Source: Papaver somniferum (Eukaryota; Streptophyta; Magnoliopsida; Ranunculales; Papaveraceae). From it: a stretch of DNA of 64,000 nt. Below the pieces are notes generated by a model. That model was not told where the DNA came from and ran no database searches. It saw nothing but the letters and a program-made list of their open reading frames with translations. Of the stretch, positions 46,150 through 57,219 are shown piece by piece. The position numbers and the translations under genes are program-made. Every line of letters begins with the position of its first letter. Within the stretch, counting starts at the first letter, position 1. The stretch lies in NCBI RefSeq assembly GCF_003573695.1, contig NC_039358.1, positions 238,210,345-238,274,344 on the forward strand, given 5' to 3'.

Positions 46150-46742
46150 TTTGTTGTTGCTTTTCCAGCTTTGTCTTACAGATCCAAATTTTCCGTTGTC
46201 ATTTTCTAGCCACTGAGATGTACTCTCAAGTTCATGGAGCTTGGTTTGTCGCTGTTAGTTCTGTATTTTTTGGTTTCCTAGTATCAAAGATGACGTTAGG
46301 GATTGCCTCGGCACTTATTAGCCACCACAAAAAACTGATGTAGAAACTTATGATTTTTTTGATAAAAAGTGGAGTACTACAAATTCTAACTTGACCACAT
46401 AGCTACAAAGAAAAATGGTGCATTTTCTGACGTTGCCAAGATTCTTATTATCTTGATTCATGTCCTTATTTGCGTACATACATTTCGTCACATAATCAAA
46501 AGGTTGGTACCGGGGAACTAACTCTGCCCGTGGGTAAGCTAGCTGATCTTATTTAACAGGAAGTGGTAAGAAGTAGTTGCAGCAAGGAAAGCATCACAGA
46601 AGCAGCATACGAAGAAAAAAAAATTCAGGTATGTCTATACGTTCAAGTAGTACATTAGTATGATTTATGCTAATTATTACTGTCATTGTATTTTGCTTTG
46701 GATTTTGAATTTCCGTATGTGAAACTTGTTGGCAGAAAAAAC

Positions 46743-48426
46743 ATGAGACGAGAATTGTTATTCGGAGTACTGTTGCTTATTCTATCAGTTCAAATTTCTG
46801 AATCTGTGTTCAGTGAAGTGAATGGGGAGAAATCTGGCGTCTTCTTGACTCCTAAGTTTGTGTTGGGAGCAGGATCTGTCTGTAATAAGTATTACCACAA
46901 CGTCGATTTTCCAAGAGGTCATATTGCTCTTAAGGACTTCAATGCTGAAATAGTTGACGAGTCTGGGAATTCCGTTCCGTTGTATGAAACTTATATTCAT
47001 CACTGGGTCATCCTAAGATACTATGCCACAAAGGATATAGATACGGATGAAGAGAAGGATTCTGGGAAGATGATTATGGTGAGAAACAGTGGCTTTTGCA
47101 AGAACCTTGGCCAGTACTTTGGGTTTGGATCTGAAACACGACGAACCATGACACGCGTGCCAGATCCTTACGGAATAGAGGTTGGAAATCCTGCAGAAAT
47201 CCCAGATGGTTATGAGGAGAGATGGTTAATTAACTTACATGCAATTGATTTACGAGGTGTGGAAGATCAATTTGGTTGCACGGAGTGCAAGTGTGATCTG
47301 TATAATGTTACCAAGGATGAGTATGGTACACCATTAAGGATGGGTTACACCGGAGGCTTGAAGTGCTGCTATGATAAGACTCAATGCAGGGTAAGACAAA
47401 GCTTCAGGAGCATCAAAAGAGGTGTCTACCTGAAATACACAGTGAAATGGGTAGACTGGGAAGAAACTATTTTGCCTGTCAAAGTTTACGTTTTTGATGT
47501 CACCTATACTGCTAAAAGAGGGAGTGATTCAGAATCACCCTGCAAGGTAATGCCCTATTTGTTACTTCAGAAAATTAAATATTCTTTATTCATGTGATGG
47601 TGGCTTCATGACCAGCGCATTTTTGGTTATGCGGGTACTAATTTGCATTTGTGGCTATAAACAGATTGAATACGATGTCGAAGCATGTGATAGGACTAGT
47701 GCAGGTAGAGATACAATTTGTGTAGATAATAAAAAGACAAGTCTGGTTCTGCCCAACGGCGGTTATCTAATCTATGGTGTTGCTCATCAGCACTCTGCTG
47801 GAATTGGTTCAGCGCTTTATGGACAGGTAATTCTGACTATTTTCGTGTCAGTTTCTTCTTATTCATATGCTGTCGTGTTATCTATGGTGTTGTCCGAGGA
47901 CTGACAAAAAAATATTGTGTGCATTCATGGATTGATCAGGATGGACGTCTTATATGCACTTCTTTACCAGTTTATGGAGATGGAAATGAAGCAGGCAACG
48001 AAGATGGCAACATAGTGGGGATGTCAACTTGCTATCCTCAACCTGGCTCTGTCAAGATATCTGATGGAGAGACTTTGGTTTTGGAATCTAACTACAGCAG
48101 CATTGAAAAACATACTGGAGTGATGGGTTATTTCTACATCTTGGTTGCGGATCAACCGCCAAAGCCATCGCGCAGGCAAATTTATGTATGATTCAAATTG
48201 TCCTGAAATGAACATACTAACCTTTGCTTAGATTAAAAACAAAAAAATCTAAATTAATGGAGGAATCTGACTTCATGTATTTTTGACTTCGTTTGTGCAG
48301 AAGCTGGAAATCTTGAAGTACACATGGTTATTGGTTTTGATGGGAGTTGTAGGTGCGATTGGCGCTGTTTTTAGTTATCTTCGGAAAGACGAAAAATATG
48401 GTGGCTATCAGCTATTAGGCATCTAA
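46743..48426 (+). CDS. SURNod19 (stress up-regulated Nod 19) family protein
   Basis: Four coding exons (46743-47546, 47665-47826, 47940-48185, 48301-48426), all phase 0 with GT-AG introns, encode about 445 residues. A 5' UTR intron (about 46630-46736, donor CAG-GTATGT) is likely. The start MRRELLFGVLLLILSVQ is a signal peptide. The body is Cys-rich with family-type blocks YETYIHHWVILRYYA, GQYFGFGSETRRT, WLINLHAIDLRGVED, CTECKCDLYNVTKDEYG, GGLKCCYDKTQC, LKYTVKWVDWEE and GVAHQHSAGIGSALYGQDGR. The C-terminus has one membrane helix (WLLVLMGVVGAIGAVFSYL) and a short basic tail. This suggests a secretory-pathway protein anchored by its tail, bulk outside the cytosol. The biochemical role of the family is unknown; members were described as stress- and nodulation-induced transcripts. 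Confidence 0.9.
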
Positions 48427-48479
48427 GCATGTCTCTCTAATCTTGAAACTCCTCAAGCTCTTTTTGATTAATTGTAATC

Positions 48480-49635
48480 CACATAAAACCTATGCGTAAG
48501 ATAGCTGGCGTGGGTTTCCTGCGGCAGGTTGTGTTTAGTGCGATGCTCAACTCACCTTTGGTTGTGTCTTACGTTTGAAGCTACCCCCAAAATTTGCAAT
48601 TCAATGCGACCAAAACTCAACCTCGTGATACAAAATCTTAACCAAGGAGAAATCGAATCTGCATTGTTATACAAACTCTGCTAAGTGCCCCAAATTTGCA
48701 TCATATGACGTAAAAGTTTCCACACTGCTTAATATTCGTACTTTGCAACCAAAAATCTACAACTATGACCCAAAATTTGGTTAATGGACTAAAATCTGTA
48801 TACTGTGCCTCCATAACCCAAAACATGTGATGTGCCTAAATTTTTTCTAAGTACTCCTAAATTTACCACTACGATCAAATATGAAATATCTATTTCATGA
48901 TTGCCAAGTCACGTAACATCAAGTCTGTCGACAAAACAATTCACCATAACTTAACTTCATAAGATAAGGATTTCCTTTTGTATACTGGTTCACTAGGTTC
49001 TATACCACTGGCTCTGGTTCTTAATAGACGTACATAAAAACAGTCTAAAACTTACTGTTAGTATAATTTCAAACATGAAATGGAATCACAAAATTGGTTA
49101 AAAAGATCAAAATTAATAATTGCTTGGTGAAAAAGACATGTAAAATTTGATATTGTTTAAATGGACGAAAATGTAAAAATAGTCAGGATGTAAACAGTTT
49201 CATCCTACCCATTTTCAAATACTTTTTCATATTTTTAATTCACATCAGGATGCATCAAGTTTCATCCTCGCTCTTTTTTAAGTTTAAGCCAGGATGAGTT
49301 CAGTTTCATTCTTGCTATTTTTTTGGTGCCCATTTCACCCATATTAATTTTTACTCGTCCATTAGAACCATGTTTTAAAAATATTTGGACAAATGACCCA
49401 TTTTCCGAAATGGAATTTACATTTCATTTTTGGGAAGTGTGAATGAGTTAGTACCTCTAGAGAATCACCAATATCAACAAAGAAGGAATTTTGATGAGGT
49501 GGAACAGAAATTCAGGACCCATCTTTATTTACTAAACTGAGGAGAATCCAATAATTTTTTGGGATGAAAGGTGGGTTCTCACGAATGCGGGCTCAGTAAG
49601 TGGTTTTTCGGTTGTTTATTTATGCAATTTGTCGA
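48480..49635. other. 3' flank of SURNod19 and first copy of a duplicated non-coding segment
   Basis: 48480-48600 includes GGCGTGGGTTTCCTGCGGCA, shared with 57160-57185. The block 48660-48980 (GACCCAAAATTTGGTTAATG, AAACATGTGATGTGCCTAAA, ATGATTGCCAAGTC) is repeated with divergence at 50180-50690. No gene is present. Confidence 0.5.
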
Positions 49636-49639
49636 TTTC

Positions 49640-50110
49640 CTATGTCCATGGCATGGACATTAAACAAAAACTCAACAGCCCCATTTCATTTTCATTTTCA
49701 TTTTCATTTTCTGCAAAATGTATGATCACCTATCCTTTTATTCATGAAACTCTTTGATATATATACATTGCTACTTTTCTTATCAACAATACTTAATAAA
49801 GAACTTTAGTATTTATCATATTTTGAGAAAATATGCGCAAAACTAAAACGAAAACTGTGAGATGTTGGAGTAAATTGCAAATTGTGTGTTACTTAATACG
49901 AACACTTAAGATTTCATTAATATGTTATGGTTCAACGGGAGACCAGAGGTAAAATTTACAAATTATGTGATTTAGAACCAAGTTTGATATCGATTCACCC
50001 AAAACATATCTACTTTAAAAATATGCAACTTCAACAGGATGGTCCCGTTTAAGTTCTACGAAAGACAAAAATATGGATACAGTAATGAGATTGCATTTAA
50101 ATAAGTTAAA
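49640..50110 (+). repeat. Copy 6 of the seven-copy segment
   Basis: Contains TTTTATTCATGAAACTC, TTTGATATATATACATTGC, GATGTTGGAGTAAATTGCAA, TTAAGATTTCATTAATATG and CCCAAAACATATCTACTTT. It most resembles copy 7 (both begin with AAAAACTCAACAGC). A (TTTTCA)n run lies near 49685-49710. Confidence 0.55.
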
Positions 50111-50310
50111 CCATTTTTCTTCGAGAAAAACAGCAGAATGTGTCACGACACAAAAACTGACTTAGTGATCCAAAATCGGCTTTCTATCCATAAAATTAAT
50201 TTCCGGAACTGCTTAGTATTTGCAAACCAAAATTTATAACTACCAATTAACCCAAAATTTGGTTAATGGGCTTAAAGTTTTTAACAATGTGCCACTATAA
50301 CGTTATGACC

Positions 50311-50519
50311 CAAAATAATTTTTATTTATTTTTAATTGGAAAAAAAGAATTTATTGAAAACTAGAAAGAGATTACATCAAGTTTCTCTCTAATGAGAGGT
50401 TCCAGCCAATATGGTAATACACCACTCCATAATTCTTTACTAGTTTTGCTCTTAGCTTCCTTTGCTAACGAATCTGTAATTTTATTTGAATCACTAGGAA
50501 TGTGGGTGCAGACATAAAA
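50311..50519 (-). mobile_element. 5'-truncated LINE tail (RNase H C-terminus)
   Basis: On the minus strand an open stretch reads CTHIPSDSNKITDSLAKEAK then ELWSGVLPYWLEPLI. This is the pattern of the RNase H-like C-terminus of plant L1-type LINEs (H-P-R-N--AD-LAK). A stop and an A-rich tail (about 50311-50345) follow. Flanks GACCCAAAA and GACATAAAA look like a diverged target duplication. The related segment at 48.8 kb lacks this insert. Confidence 0.65.
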
Positions 50520-50704
50520 CATGTGATGTGCCTAAATGTTTTCTAAGTAATCCAAAAGTACACCCATCAAAAAAAAAAAAGTAATCCAAAATTATCATTA
50601 TGATCAAATATCTGCTGCATGATTGCTTAGATATCCAAAATCAATTTTGTCGACAAAAAAGATTCACCCCAACTAATATTAGATAATTTTTTTTCTTCTT
50701 TATT

Positions 50705-51345
50705 TTGGATTTGAGAATCTATTTTGGTTTTCCAGAAATTTCTATCGACGCATCTCATCCATTAGTTGATACATGTGCTCTTATTGCTCGCATCTCATCT
50801 ATTTGTTGTTTAATTGGACTTGCATCTGTTCACAACTTAATTATTCATCAAATGGATGTCAAAACCGCTTTCCCAAATAGTAATTTAGAAGAAGAGATAT
50901 ATATGGAACAACCGAAAGGTTTTATATTACCAGGCCAATAAAAGAAAGTTTGCAAATTGGTTAGATGTCTCTATGGATTGAAGCAAGCTCCCATTCAATG
51001 TCATGAGAAGTTTGACAAACTAGCTCTGTCATATGGTTTTGTTGTTAACGATGCGGACAAATGTATCTATAGAAAGCATGATAGTTCTAGATGTGTAATT
51101 CTCTGCTTGTATGTTGATGATATGCTTATTTTTGAATTTGATATATCTCGTGTGGAAGAAACAAAGAAGTTTCTTAGTTTTAACTTTGACATGAAGGATT
51201 TAGGAGAGGTTTATGTGATCATCACATTGAGAAATTTCTCAAGAAGTATGGTTATTTTGATGACATCCTAGCCATTACTCCTTTGGATCCTAATGTAAAG
51301 TTAATGAAGAATATTGGTTGTGCTCATAAGAAACTTGAGTATTCT
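50705..51345 (+). pseudogene. Copia reverse transcriptase relic
   Basis: Plus-strand motifs in order: RISSICCLIGLASVHNLIIH, QMDVKTAF and LEEEIYMEQPKGFILPGQ, stop, then KVCKLVRCLYGLKQAPIQ, CLYVDDMLIF (YVDD kept), FDMKDLGEV, an internal deletion, and HIEKFLKKYGYFDD-like sequence with TPLDPNVKL. It differs from the Copia element at 38.4 kb and belongs to another Copia lineage. No LTRs could be paired with it. Confidence 0.8.
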
Positions 51346-51349
51346 AGTC

Positions 51350-51766
51350 TCTTTCCAAAAGATACCATTAATGGATGCCTCTTGAAAGCGTCTGTTGGAG
51401 ATGAAAAACTTCTCCAAAACGAATGAAACCCCTTTAAATAGCGAAGGTTTTCTCCCAATGTAACATATCAAAAGTCTTTGTTTTCTATATTCTCTAAGCA
51501 TCATCAGATTCTAAATATTGTGTGTTCTTGGTTGGGTCAAGGGAGTAGAACTCTTAAATCCAACAACGTTGTTATAGCTTCATTGTATCCTGAAAGAAAT
51601 ATTTCATTGACTAATTGTACTTGCCAAGTTATTGGGAAGGGTCGAAATAGTTGCTGAAAAGAATCGCAAGGCTTTGAAGTTCTGTGTTACAACATTCTTT
51701 TCTGCTCTTTGTTTTCATCCTGGTACCTTTTTTTTCCAACAACTAAAAGACTAACTCTAAATAAAC
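51350..51766. other. Degenerate downstream part of the Copia relic
   Basis: Possibly RNase H-region remnants of the relic immediately upstream, but no motif is secure. No other gene is seen. Confidence 0.3.
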
Positions 51767-51769
51767 TTA

Positions 51770-52008
51770 CTCCCTCCGTCCTAGTTTACTTGCCAAAATA
51801 GGATTATGCAAAAACTTGAAACAAAATCAAATTATTTCCACATACATCATCAATCTTTCAAATTACTTGTTTAATATACTAGTTTTTGTATCCTAGTTTT
51901 TAGTTATTTCTTGATAATTAGATAATTTTAGTGGGAAATATAGTAATTTTTTGGTACACTTTTGTTGAAAAAAACTCAATTTTAGCAAGTAAATTAGGAC
52001 GGAGGGAG
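51770..52008. mobile_element. Stowaway MITE
   Basis: Ends CTCCCTCCGTCC and GGACGGAGGGAG, with inverted similarity continuing (TAGTTTACTTGC / GCAAGTAAATTA). It is flanked by TA at 51768-51769 and 52009-52010. Length 239 bp. The CTCCCTCCGT terminus and TA target are the Stowaway (Tc1/mariner) signature. Confidence 0.95.
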
Positions 52009-52176
52009 TATAAGATATAACCTCTTTTTTTTTGCATGCTCGGTTCACTAAGTTTTATATCATTTTGAGCTACAATAGCTTTGGTTCTTGATAAACCGTC
52101 CAAAAAACAACTAAAAAATTGTCTACTGCTTATTAAATTGTGGAGAATGCAAGAGGTGGTTTTTAAAGTTTTTATA

Positions 52177-53104
52177 AGGTGTTCTTGTATATACCCCCAA
52201 ATATACTAACGGTACCCCTTATCCATGTACCCCCAACAATCATCTTCCTACCCGTCAAATCATTAACATTCGTATACCCCACACAAAGATCTCAAAATTG
52301 ATCTACCTCGTGAAGGACGACTACCACCAGTGGACCACCACTACCGTTTTTAATCAAAGAGAAACCCCTTTACGGAAGACCAGATTTTAGGAATAGTATA
52401 CTAAACCCTAGGTGCAGTTATTTTCTTCTTATATTTTTCGGATCCTTGATCGATCCATTAAGGATTTGGTTTTAATCTTGATCTTTTGGTAATATTCTCA
52501 CAAATCCATGTCCTCGATCTCAATTTCGAAAACTCTGTTATTCTCTTATCAATAAAATCATCTTGCGTGTATTTAGTTTCATTTGTTGATTAAAAATAGT
52601 TCTTGATGAAAACTCAATAGCTTTGTGATTCTAATAGTAATGGATTTTTTGAAGTTAATGCCTGATTTATTCATCTTTTTCAATAACTCCATCAGTAGTT
52701 CCATGATAAACAATAAGCAAACCAATCACCATTTTTATCAACTTTCTCCATCATTAATTTCAATTCAATTTGTCTGGTGATGTATCCATGTTGACTCCGA
52801 TGATGATAATTTTAGTTTATGAACTAATTTGTTTATGAAGAACTATTGTTTATAATAATCAATCACCATGTGGTTATGAACATATTTGTTCTTCCTCATT
52901 TGTATGATGGTGCAACTGAAATATATGAAGGAAAAAACTGGTACAGATGCGTAAATTTGTTAATAAACAAACTGGAAAGAGGGGGGTATATTTATAAATA
53001 AATTCACATAATTTTAAGATTTTCAGGTTAACCAGATTATAACTGATATAACTAATTATTGGGAGTATCGTTAGCATTTTCAGGAGTATGTAAAGGAACG
53101 CCCT
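52177..53104. mobile_element. Probable Mutator-like MITE
   Basis: Inverted ends: AGGTGTTCTTGTATATACCC and, reverse complemented, AGGGCGTTCCTTTACATACT, with similarity continuing through CTAACGGTACCCC/CTAACGATACTCC. Flanking 9-mers GTTTTTATA and TTTTATATA agree at 7 of 9. No coding capacity was recognised in 928 bp. Confidence 0.55.
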
Positions 53105-53119
53105 TTTTATATATACGCT

Positions 53120-53600
53120 TTGTTAATTTCCTACGTGCATAACATTGATATTAAATAAAAACTCAACAGCTTTATTAAATTTTTGTTTTCTACTAAATAT
53201 ACGATGGATTATGCTTTTATTTTTCATGACACGATCTCTTCACTCTATAAATTACCACTTTTTTATTCATCACCAATGCTTCAAAAACAATTTTTCTATT
53301 CGACATATTTTGAAAACACAAAGTGAAACTAAAATTGGATATATATATCCAATGTGAGATGTTGGAGTAAACTGCAAAATGTGGGTTACTTATTACGACA
53401 ACTTAAAATTTTCGTTCCATGACATGAATCAACGGAAGGTCAATGATAAGCTTGATTTGTAATCATATACAAGGACTAGCGCTTTCAAAGAGACGATACT
53501 TTATTTAGAGTGTGAAAGACTTCAACAAAAATGTAGATACAATGATGAGATTGTATACAAATAAGTTCAACTATATTTTTACGAAAGAAATTGAAGCACG
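53120..53600 (+). repeat. Copy 7 of the seven-copy segment
   Basis: Contains AAAAACTCAACAGC, TTTTTCATGACACG, CTCTATAAATTACCACTTT, GATGTTGGAGTAAACTGCAA and GTGGGTTACTTATTACGA. It is paired in structure with copy 6. Confidence 0.55.
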
Positions 53601-54186
53601 CATACGTCGAAGAAAAGGTGACTTCACTTTCATTCAAAGAAGAGGACACCTAAAAATGTCGAGACTCGGAGTTACATAGTAGAACCATTATTATGTGATT
53701 TGTTGTTTTACATTATCACCTATGAATTATGACTTCATCATTTTTACATGTTACTGGTGGAAAGTTATGATTTAGTGACACTTTGCCTGGTAAGTTCAAC
53801 CAGCGATGAAACCCCGGCTATAACCTAGAGCGTCAAAAAAAGCACAGGTAAGGTGGAAGCATGGCGCATCATGATATAAAATTTGAGTAATGCTACGATG
53901 ACGCCCAAAAATTCCGTGGAGAATCCCGGGAGGGGAATGGATGGAGGATGATAACGCTCTAAACATCGAGATTGGGAATGGATAAAGTGAGTCCCATTCC
54001 CTTCCCGGGAGTTTCTCCCGGTACTTAAATCATTTTCGGTAAAATTTGGAGTTTGATTTTGGATCTAAGAAGATAGTCAAATCAGTTGACCCTATTATCC
54101 TTTGGATAAACCCTGTCTTTTTAGTTTCCTTTTTTCTCGGAAAACACCACTTCCTCTCTCACAATCCCAAATTTCCAAACCCCAAA
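53601..54186. other. Upstream region of HSP70 locus 1
   Basis: Around 53915-54025 an inverted pair CCCGGGAGGGGAATGGATGG / CCCATTCCCTTCCCGGGAG may be a small MITE, without clear ends. The remainder is A/T-rich promoter-proximal DNA. I did not find a convincing heat-shock element. Confidence 0.4.
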
Positions 54187-54187
54187 T

Positions 54188-54595
54188 TTCTTCACCATCT
54201 CTCTCTCTCACAAAACCCCCCATTTTCATTTTCTCTACTTCTGCCTGTAAAACCCCTATTCTGGATCTTAAGAAACCCCACTTGTTTCTCTTTTATCATT
54301 GCAAACCTAAGTGTATTAGTGTATATCATTTCAATGGCTGAAATAACACTTTCTCTGTCTCTAAAATCAAAATTTCCAACTTCTTACAGAAAGACACTCC
54401 CTCACACTAAAACCCCCAAAACAAAATTACTGTAAAAAACCTCAGATTTCTTCACCATCTCTCTCTTACAACTCTCACAAAACCCCAATTTTTTTTTTTT
54501 TTTTTTACTTCTGTCTCTAAAACCCTTATTCTGGATCTTCAAAAACTTTCACTTTTTCCTCTTTTATTGCCAACTTAGTTTATATCAATTCAATG
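54188..54595 (+). repeat. Tandem duplication of the HSP70-1 leader including its start codon
   Basis: Block A (about 54188-54336) and block B (about 54448-54595) share, in order, TTCTTCACCATCTCTCTCT, CACAAAACCCC, TACTTCTG, AAAACCC-TATTCTGGATCTT, CTCTTTTAT, TATATCA-TTCAATGG. They lie about 260 bp apart. Block A ends in ATGGCTGA and block B in the HSP70 start ATGGTTGA. Confidence 0.75.
54334..54435 (+). other. Upstream open reading frame (33 codons) created by the leader duplication
   Basis: The ATG of block A opens a 33-codon frame (MAEITLSLSLKSKF...) ending at TAA 54433-54435, before the HSP70 ATG at 54593. If both lie on one transcript it would act as an upstream ORF. The peptide has no recognisable domain. 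Confidence 0.5.
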
Positions 54596-56682
54596 GTTGA
54601 GAAAACAGAAGTCGGAAGAAGAGGAGCAGCAATAGGAATAGATTTGGGGACAACTTATTCATGTGTTGGAGTATGGCAACATGATCGTGTTGAGATTATA
54701 CCAAATGATCAAGGGAATGGGACTACGCCATCTTATGTGGCTTTCGCTGGTACTGAACGTTTGATTGGAGATGGTACCAAAAATCAAGCTGCTCTTAATC
54801 CTATCAACACCGTTTTTGGTAAAGTACATCTCAATTTGTTTAGTTCAATTTTCTGATTTTGATGTCTACTAGTCTATTGTATAATATAATATAATCTCAT
54901 GAATTTGATTCACTGTAGTGTTGTGCTGTCATATGCTAAAGTACTTTTGAGTCATTATAAATTGTTTAATCTTTCTTAGAGTTACCATCTAGAGATAATT
55001 TTGTGAGTCTATGTTATGTTTTGTAGATGCGAAACGTTTAATTGGTAGGAAATTCAACGATAAGTTTGTTCAGAGAGATATCAAGGTATGGCCTTTCAAA
55101 GTTATTGCTGGATTAGAAGGCAAACCAATCATTCAAGTCATTCTCAAGGGCAAAAAGAAATTGTTTTCCGCTGAAGAAATCTCTGCCATGGTGCTCGCTA
55201 AGATGCGACAAACTGCTGAAGATTACCTTGGCTCAACTGTTAAGGATGCTGTTATCACAGTCCCGGCTTACTTTAATGATTCTCAGCGTCATGCTACTAG
55301 GGATGCTGGTACCATTGCTGGGTTTTCTGTAATGCGAATCATCAATGAACCAATGGCAGCTGCTATTGCTTACGGACTCGGTACCAAGGAGACTAGTGTT
55401 GGTCCAAGGAATGTTCTTATCTTTGATCTTGGTGGTGGTACTTTCGATGTTTCAATACTCACCATTAACAAGGGAAATTTTGAAGTCAAGGCTATACTCT
55501 ATAGCTGGAGATACCCATCTCGGAGGAGAAGATTTTGATGACAGGATGTTAAATCACTTTGTGCAAGAGTTCAAGAGAAAGCATAACAAGGATATCAGTG
55601 GAAACCCAAAGGCTCTTAGGAGGATGAGAACAGCGTGTGAGAGGGCAAAGCGGAACCTCTTATGTACTGGTCAGGCAGCCATTGATATTGATGCTTTGTA
55701 TGATGGAATAGATTTCCATGCGCCCATTACTCGTGCTAAATTTGAAGAGTTGAACATGTATTTGTTCAAGAAATGTATGGAATCTGTTGAGAAGTGTTTT
55801 GGGGATTCTAAATTGGACAAGAACAGCATTAATGAAATTGTACTCATTGGTGGTTCCTCTAGAATTCCAAAGATGCAGTCTCTATTGCAGGATTTCTTTG
55901 ATTGGAAGGAACTCTGCAAGAGCATCATTCCTGACGAGGCTGTGGCGTATGGTGCTGCAGTGCAGGCTGCTATTTTAAGGGGCGAGGATAATGAGAAGGT
56001 GCAGGACTTGGTTTTGTTGGATGTCACCCCTCTTTCTCTTGGAATTGAGACATTAGGAGGTGTTATGAGTGTGGTAATCCCCAGGAACAGTGCCATTCCC
56101 GTTAAGAAGGAAGAGGGATTTACTACCGAATTTGACAATCAAAGTTTGGCGACATTTCAAGTCTACGAAGGTGAGAGTAGTAGAACCTCTGACAATAACT
56201 TATTGGGTCAGTTCAGCTTAACAGGATTTCCACCAGAACCTCGTCGTGTTCCTATATTGAGAGCATGTTTTAACATAGATGCAGATGGTATATTAACTAT
56301 GTCTGCCGAGGATAAGAAATCGGGGAGTAAAAATCAGATTACGATTACAAATGATAAGGGAAGATTTTCGAAGGCTGAGGTCGAGAGATTGGCTCGAGAG
56401 GCTGAGAGATACAAGTTAGAGGAAGAAGAAAAAAAGAAAAAGGTGGAGTTAAAAAACTCATTTGAGGAATACCTGAAAGACATGAGGAATGCAATCAGTG
56501 GCAAGAGACCATCGGCTGGCAAAATGAAGATCGATGCTGCGGTCAACAAGGCCTCCCAGTGGTTGGATAGCAATGAAGTAGGTGATTTGAAGGAAATCAA
56601 CGACCAGATGAAGGAATTTGAAAATGTATGCAGACCTATCATAAACAGAATGAAATGCAAAGTACCTAGAATAAAGATGTAA
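54593..56682 (+). pseudogene. Cytosolic-type HSP70 locus 1 with a 7-bp frameshift
   Basis: Exon 1 (54593-54818) and exon 2 (55027-56682) are joined at the conserved INTVF-G/D-AKR intron of plant HSP70 genes. The ATPase domain shows [38 protein letters not shown] and [13 protein letters not shown]. The substrate domain shows [14 protein letters not shown]. Near 55492-55505 CTATACT is followed by CTATAGC where paralogues need one copy. This 7-bp duplication shifts the frame and would end the protein at about 245 residues; the other frame continues to the end. The C-terminus ([13 protein letters not shown]) lacks the GGMP-type linker and EEVD of cytosolic HSP70, and NEPTAAAIAYG reads [14 protein letters not shown]70s fold client proteins using ATP; this copy probably cannot. 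Confidence 0.85.
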
Positions 56683-56979
56683 CAGCAGGCTGGTCGAGGA
56701 AATCAACTAAATTGGTATTTACTTCTTTATTTTTTAATTTGATTCAACTAAGTTGTTCGACCTAGACTTTTTTGAAGTTTTTAGTCTCATCTGAGTGTTA
56801 TATATCTTGCCAGATACATGCTTAGTAGTAGTTAGACTTGAGGCTTTTATGTTGCATCTCTGGAACCATAATTCTATAGTTACATTTTAGTTTGAGAATT
56901 TGACTATGAGCCTTAGCTTCAGTTTTCTTTATGAGTTTCTTCTGGTGCTGTGGTTTCAATTTGCTGTGCATAGATGTCG

Positions 56980-57215
56980 GTCTTTTCAAAATTTATATGA
57001 AAACCCACTAATGAAGTGGGGATATACTGGGAAGAAACTACTGTTACTGTCAAAATTTCTATTTTTGAATCAGCCTCTAAGGTATTCATACACTCTACTT
57101 GTGTACCGGTGGCTTCATGACACCAGAGATAAAACCAATATATAACAGATTGCAAGGCGTGGGTTTCCTGCGGCAGGTTGTTCTTAGTTCGACGTGAAAT
57201 TCGACTTTGGTTGTG
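56980..57215 (+). pseudogene. SURNod19 fragment with duplicated 3' flank
   Basis: GGGAAGAAACTACTGTTACT and the following TGTCAAAATTTCTATTTTTG align with the SURNod19 exon 1 end (WEETILPVKVYVFD) and adjoining intron (GTGGCTTCATGAC shared). Then GGCGTGGGTTTCCTGCGGCA, GGTTGTGTCTT-TACGTTTGAA and AATGCGACCAA match the 3' flank of the intact gene at 48.5 kb. The middle exons are missing. It lies between the two convergent HSP70 loci. Confidence 0.6.
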
Positions 57216-57219
57216 TCTT

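Noticed and set aside
55671..56138. 155-residue minus-strand open frame
   Set aside because: Antisense shadow of the HSP70 coding frame, with no domain of its own.
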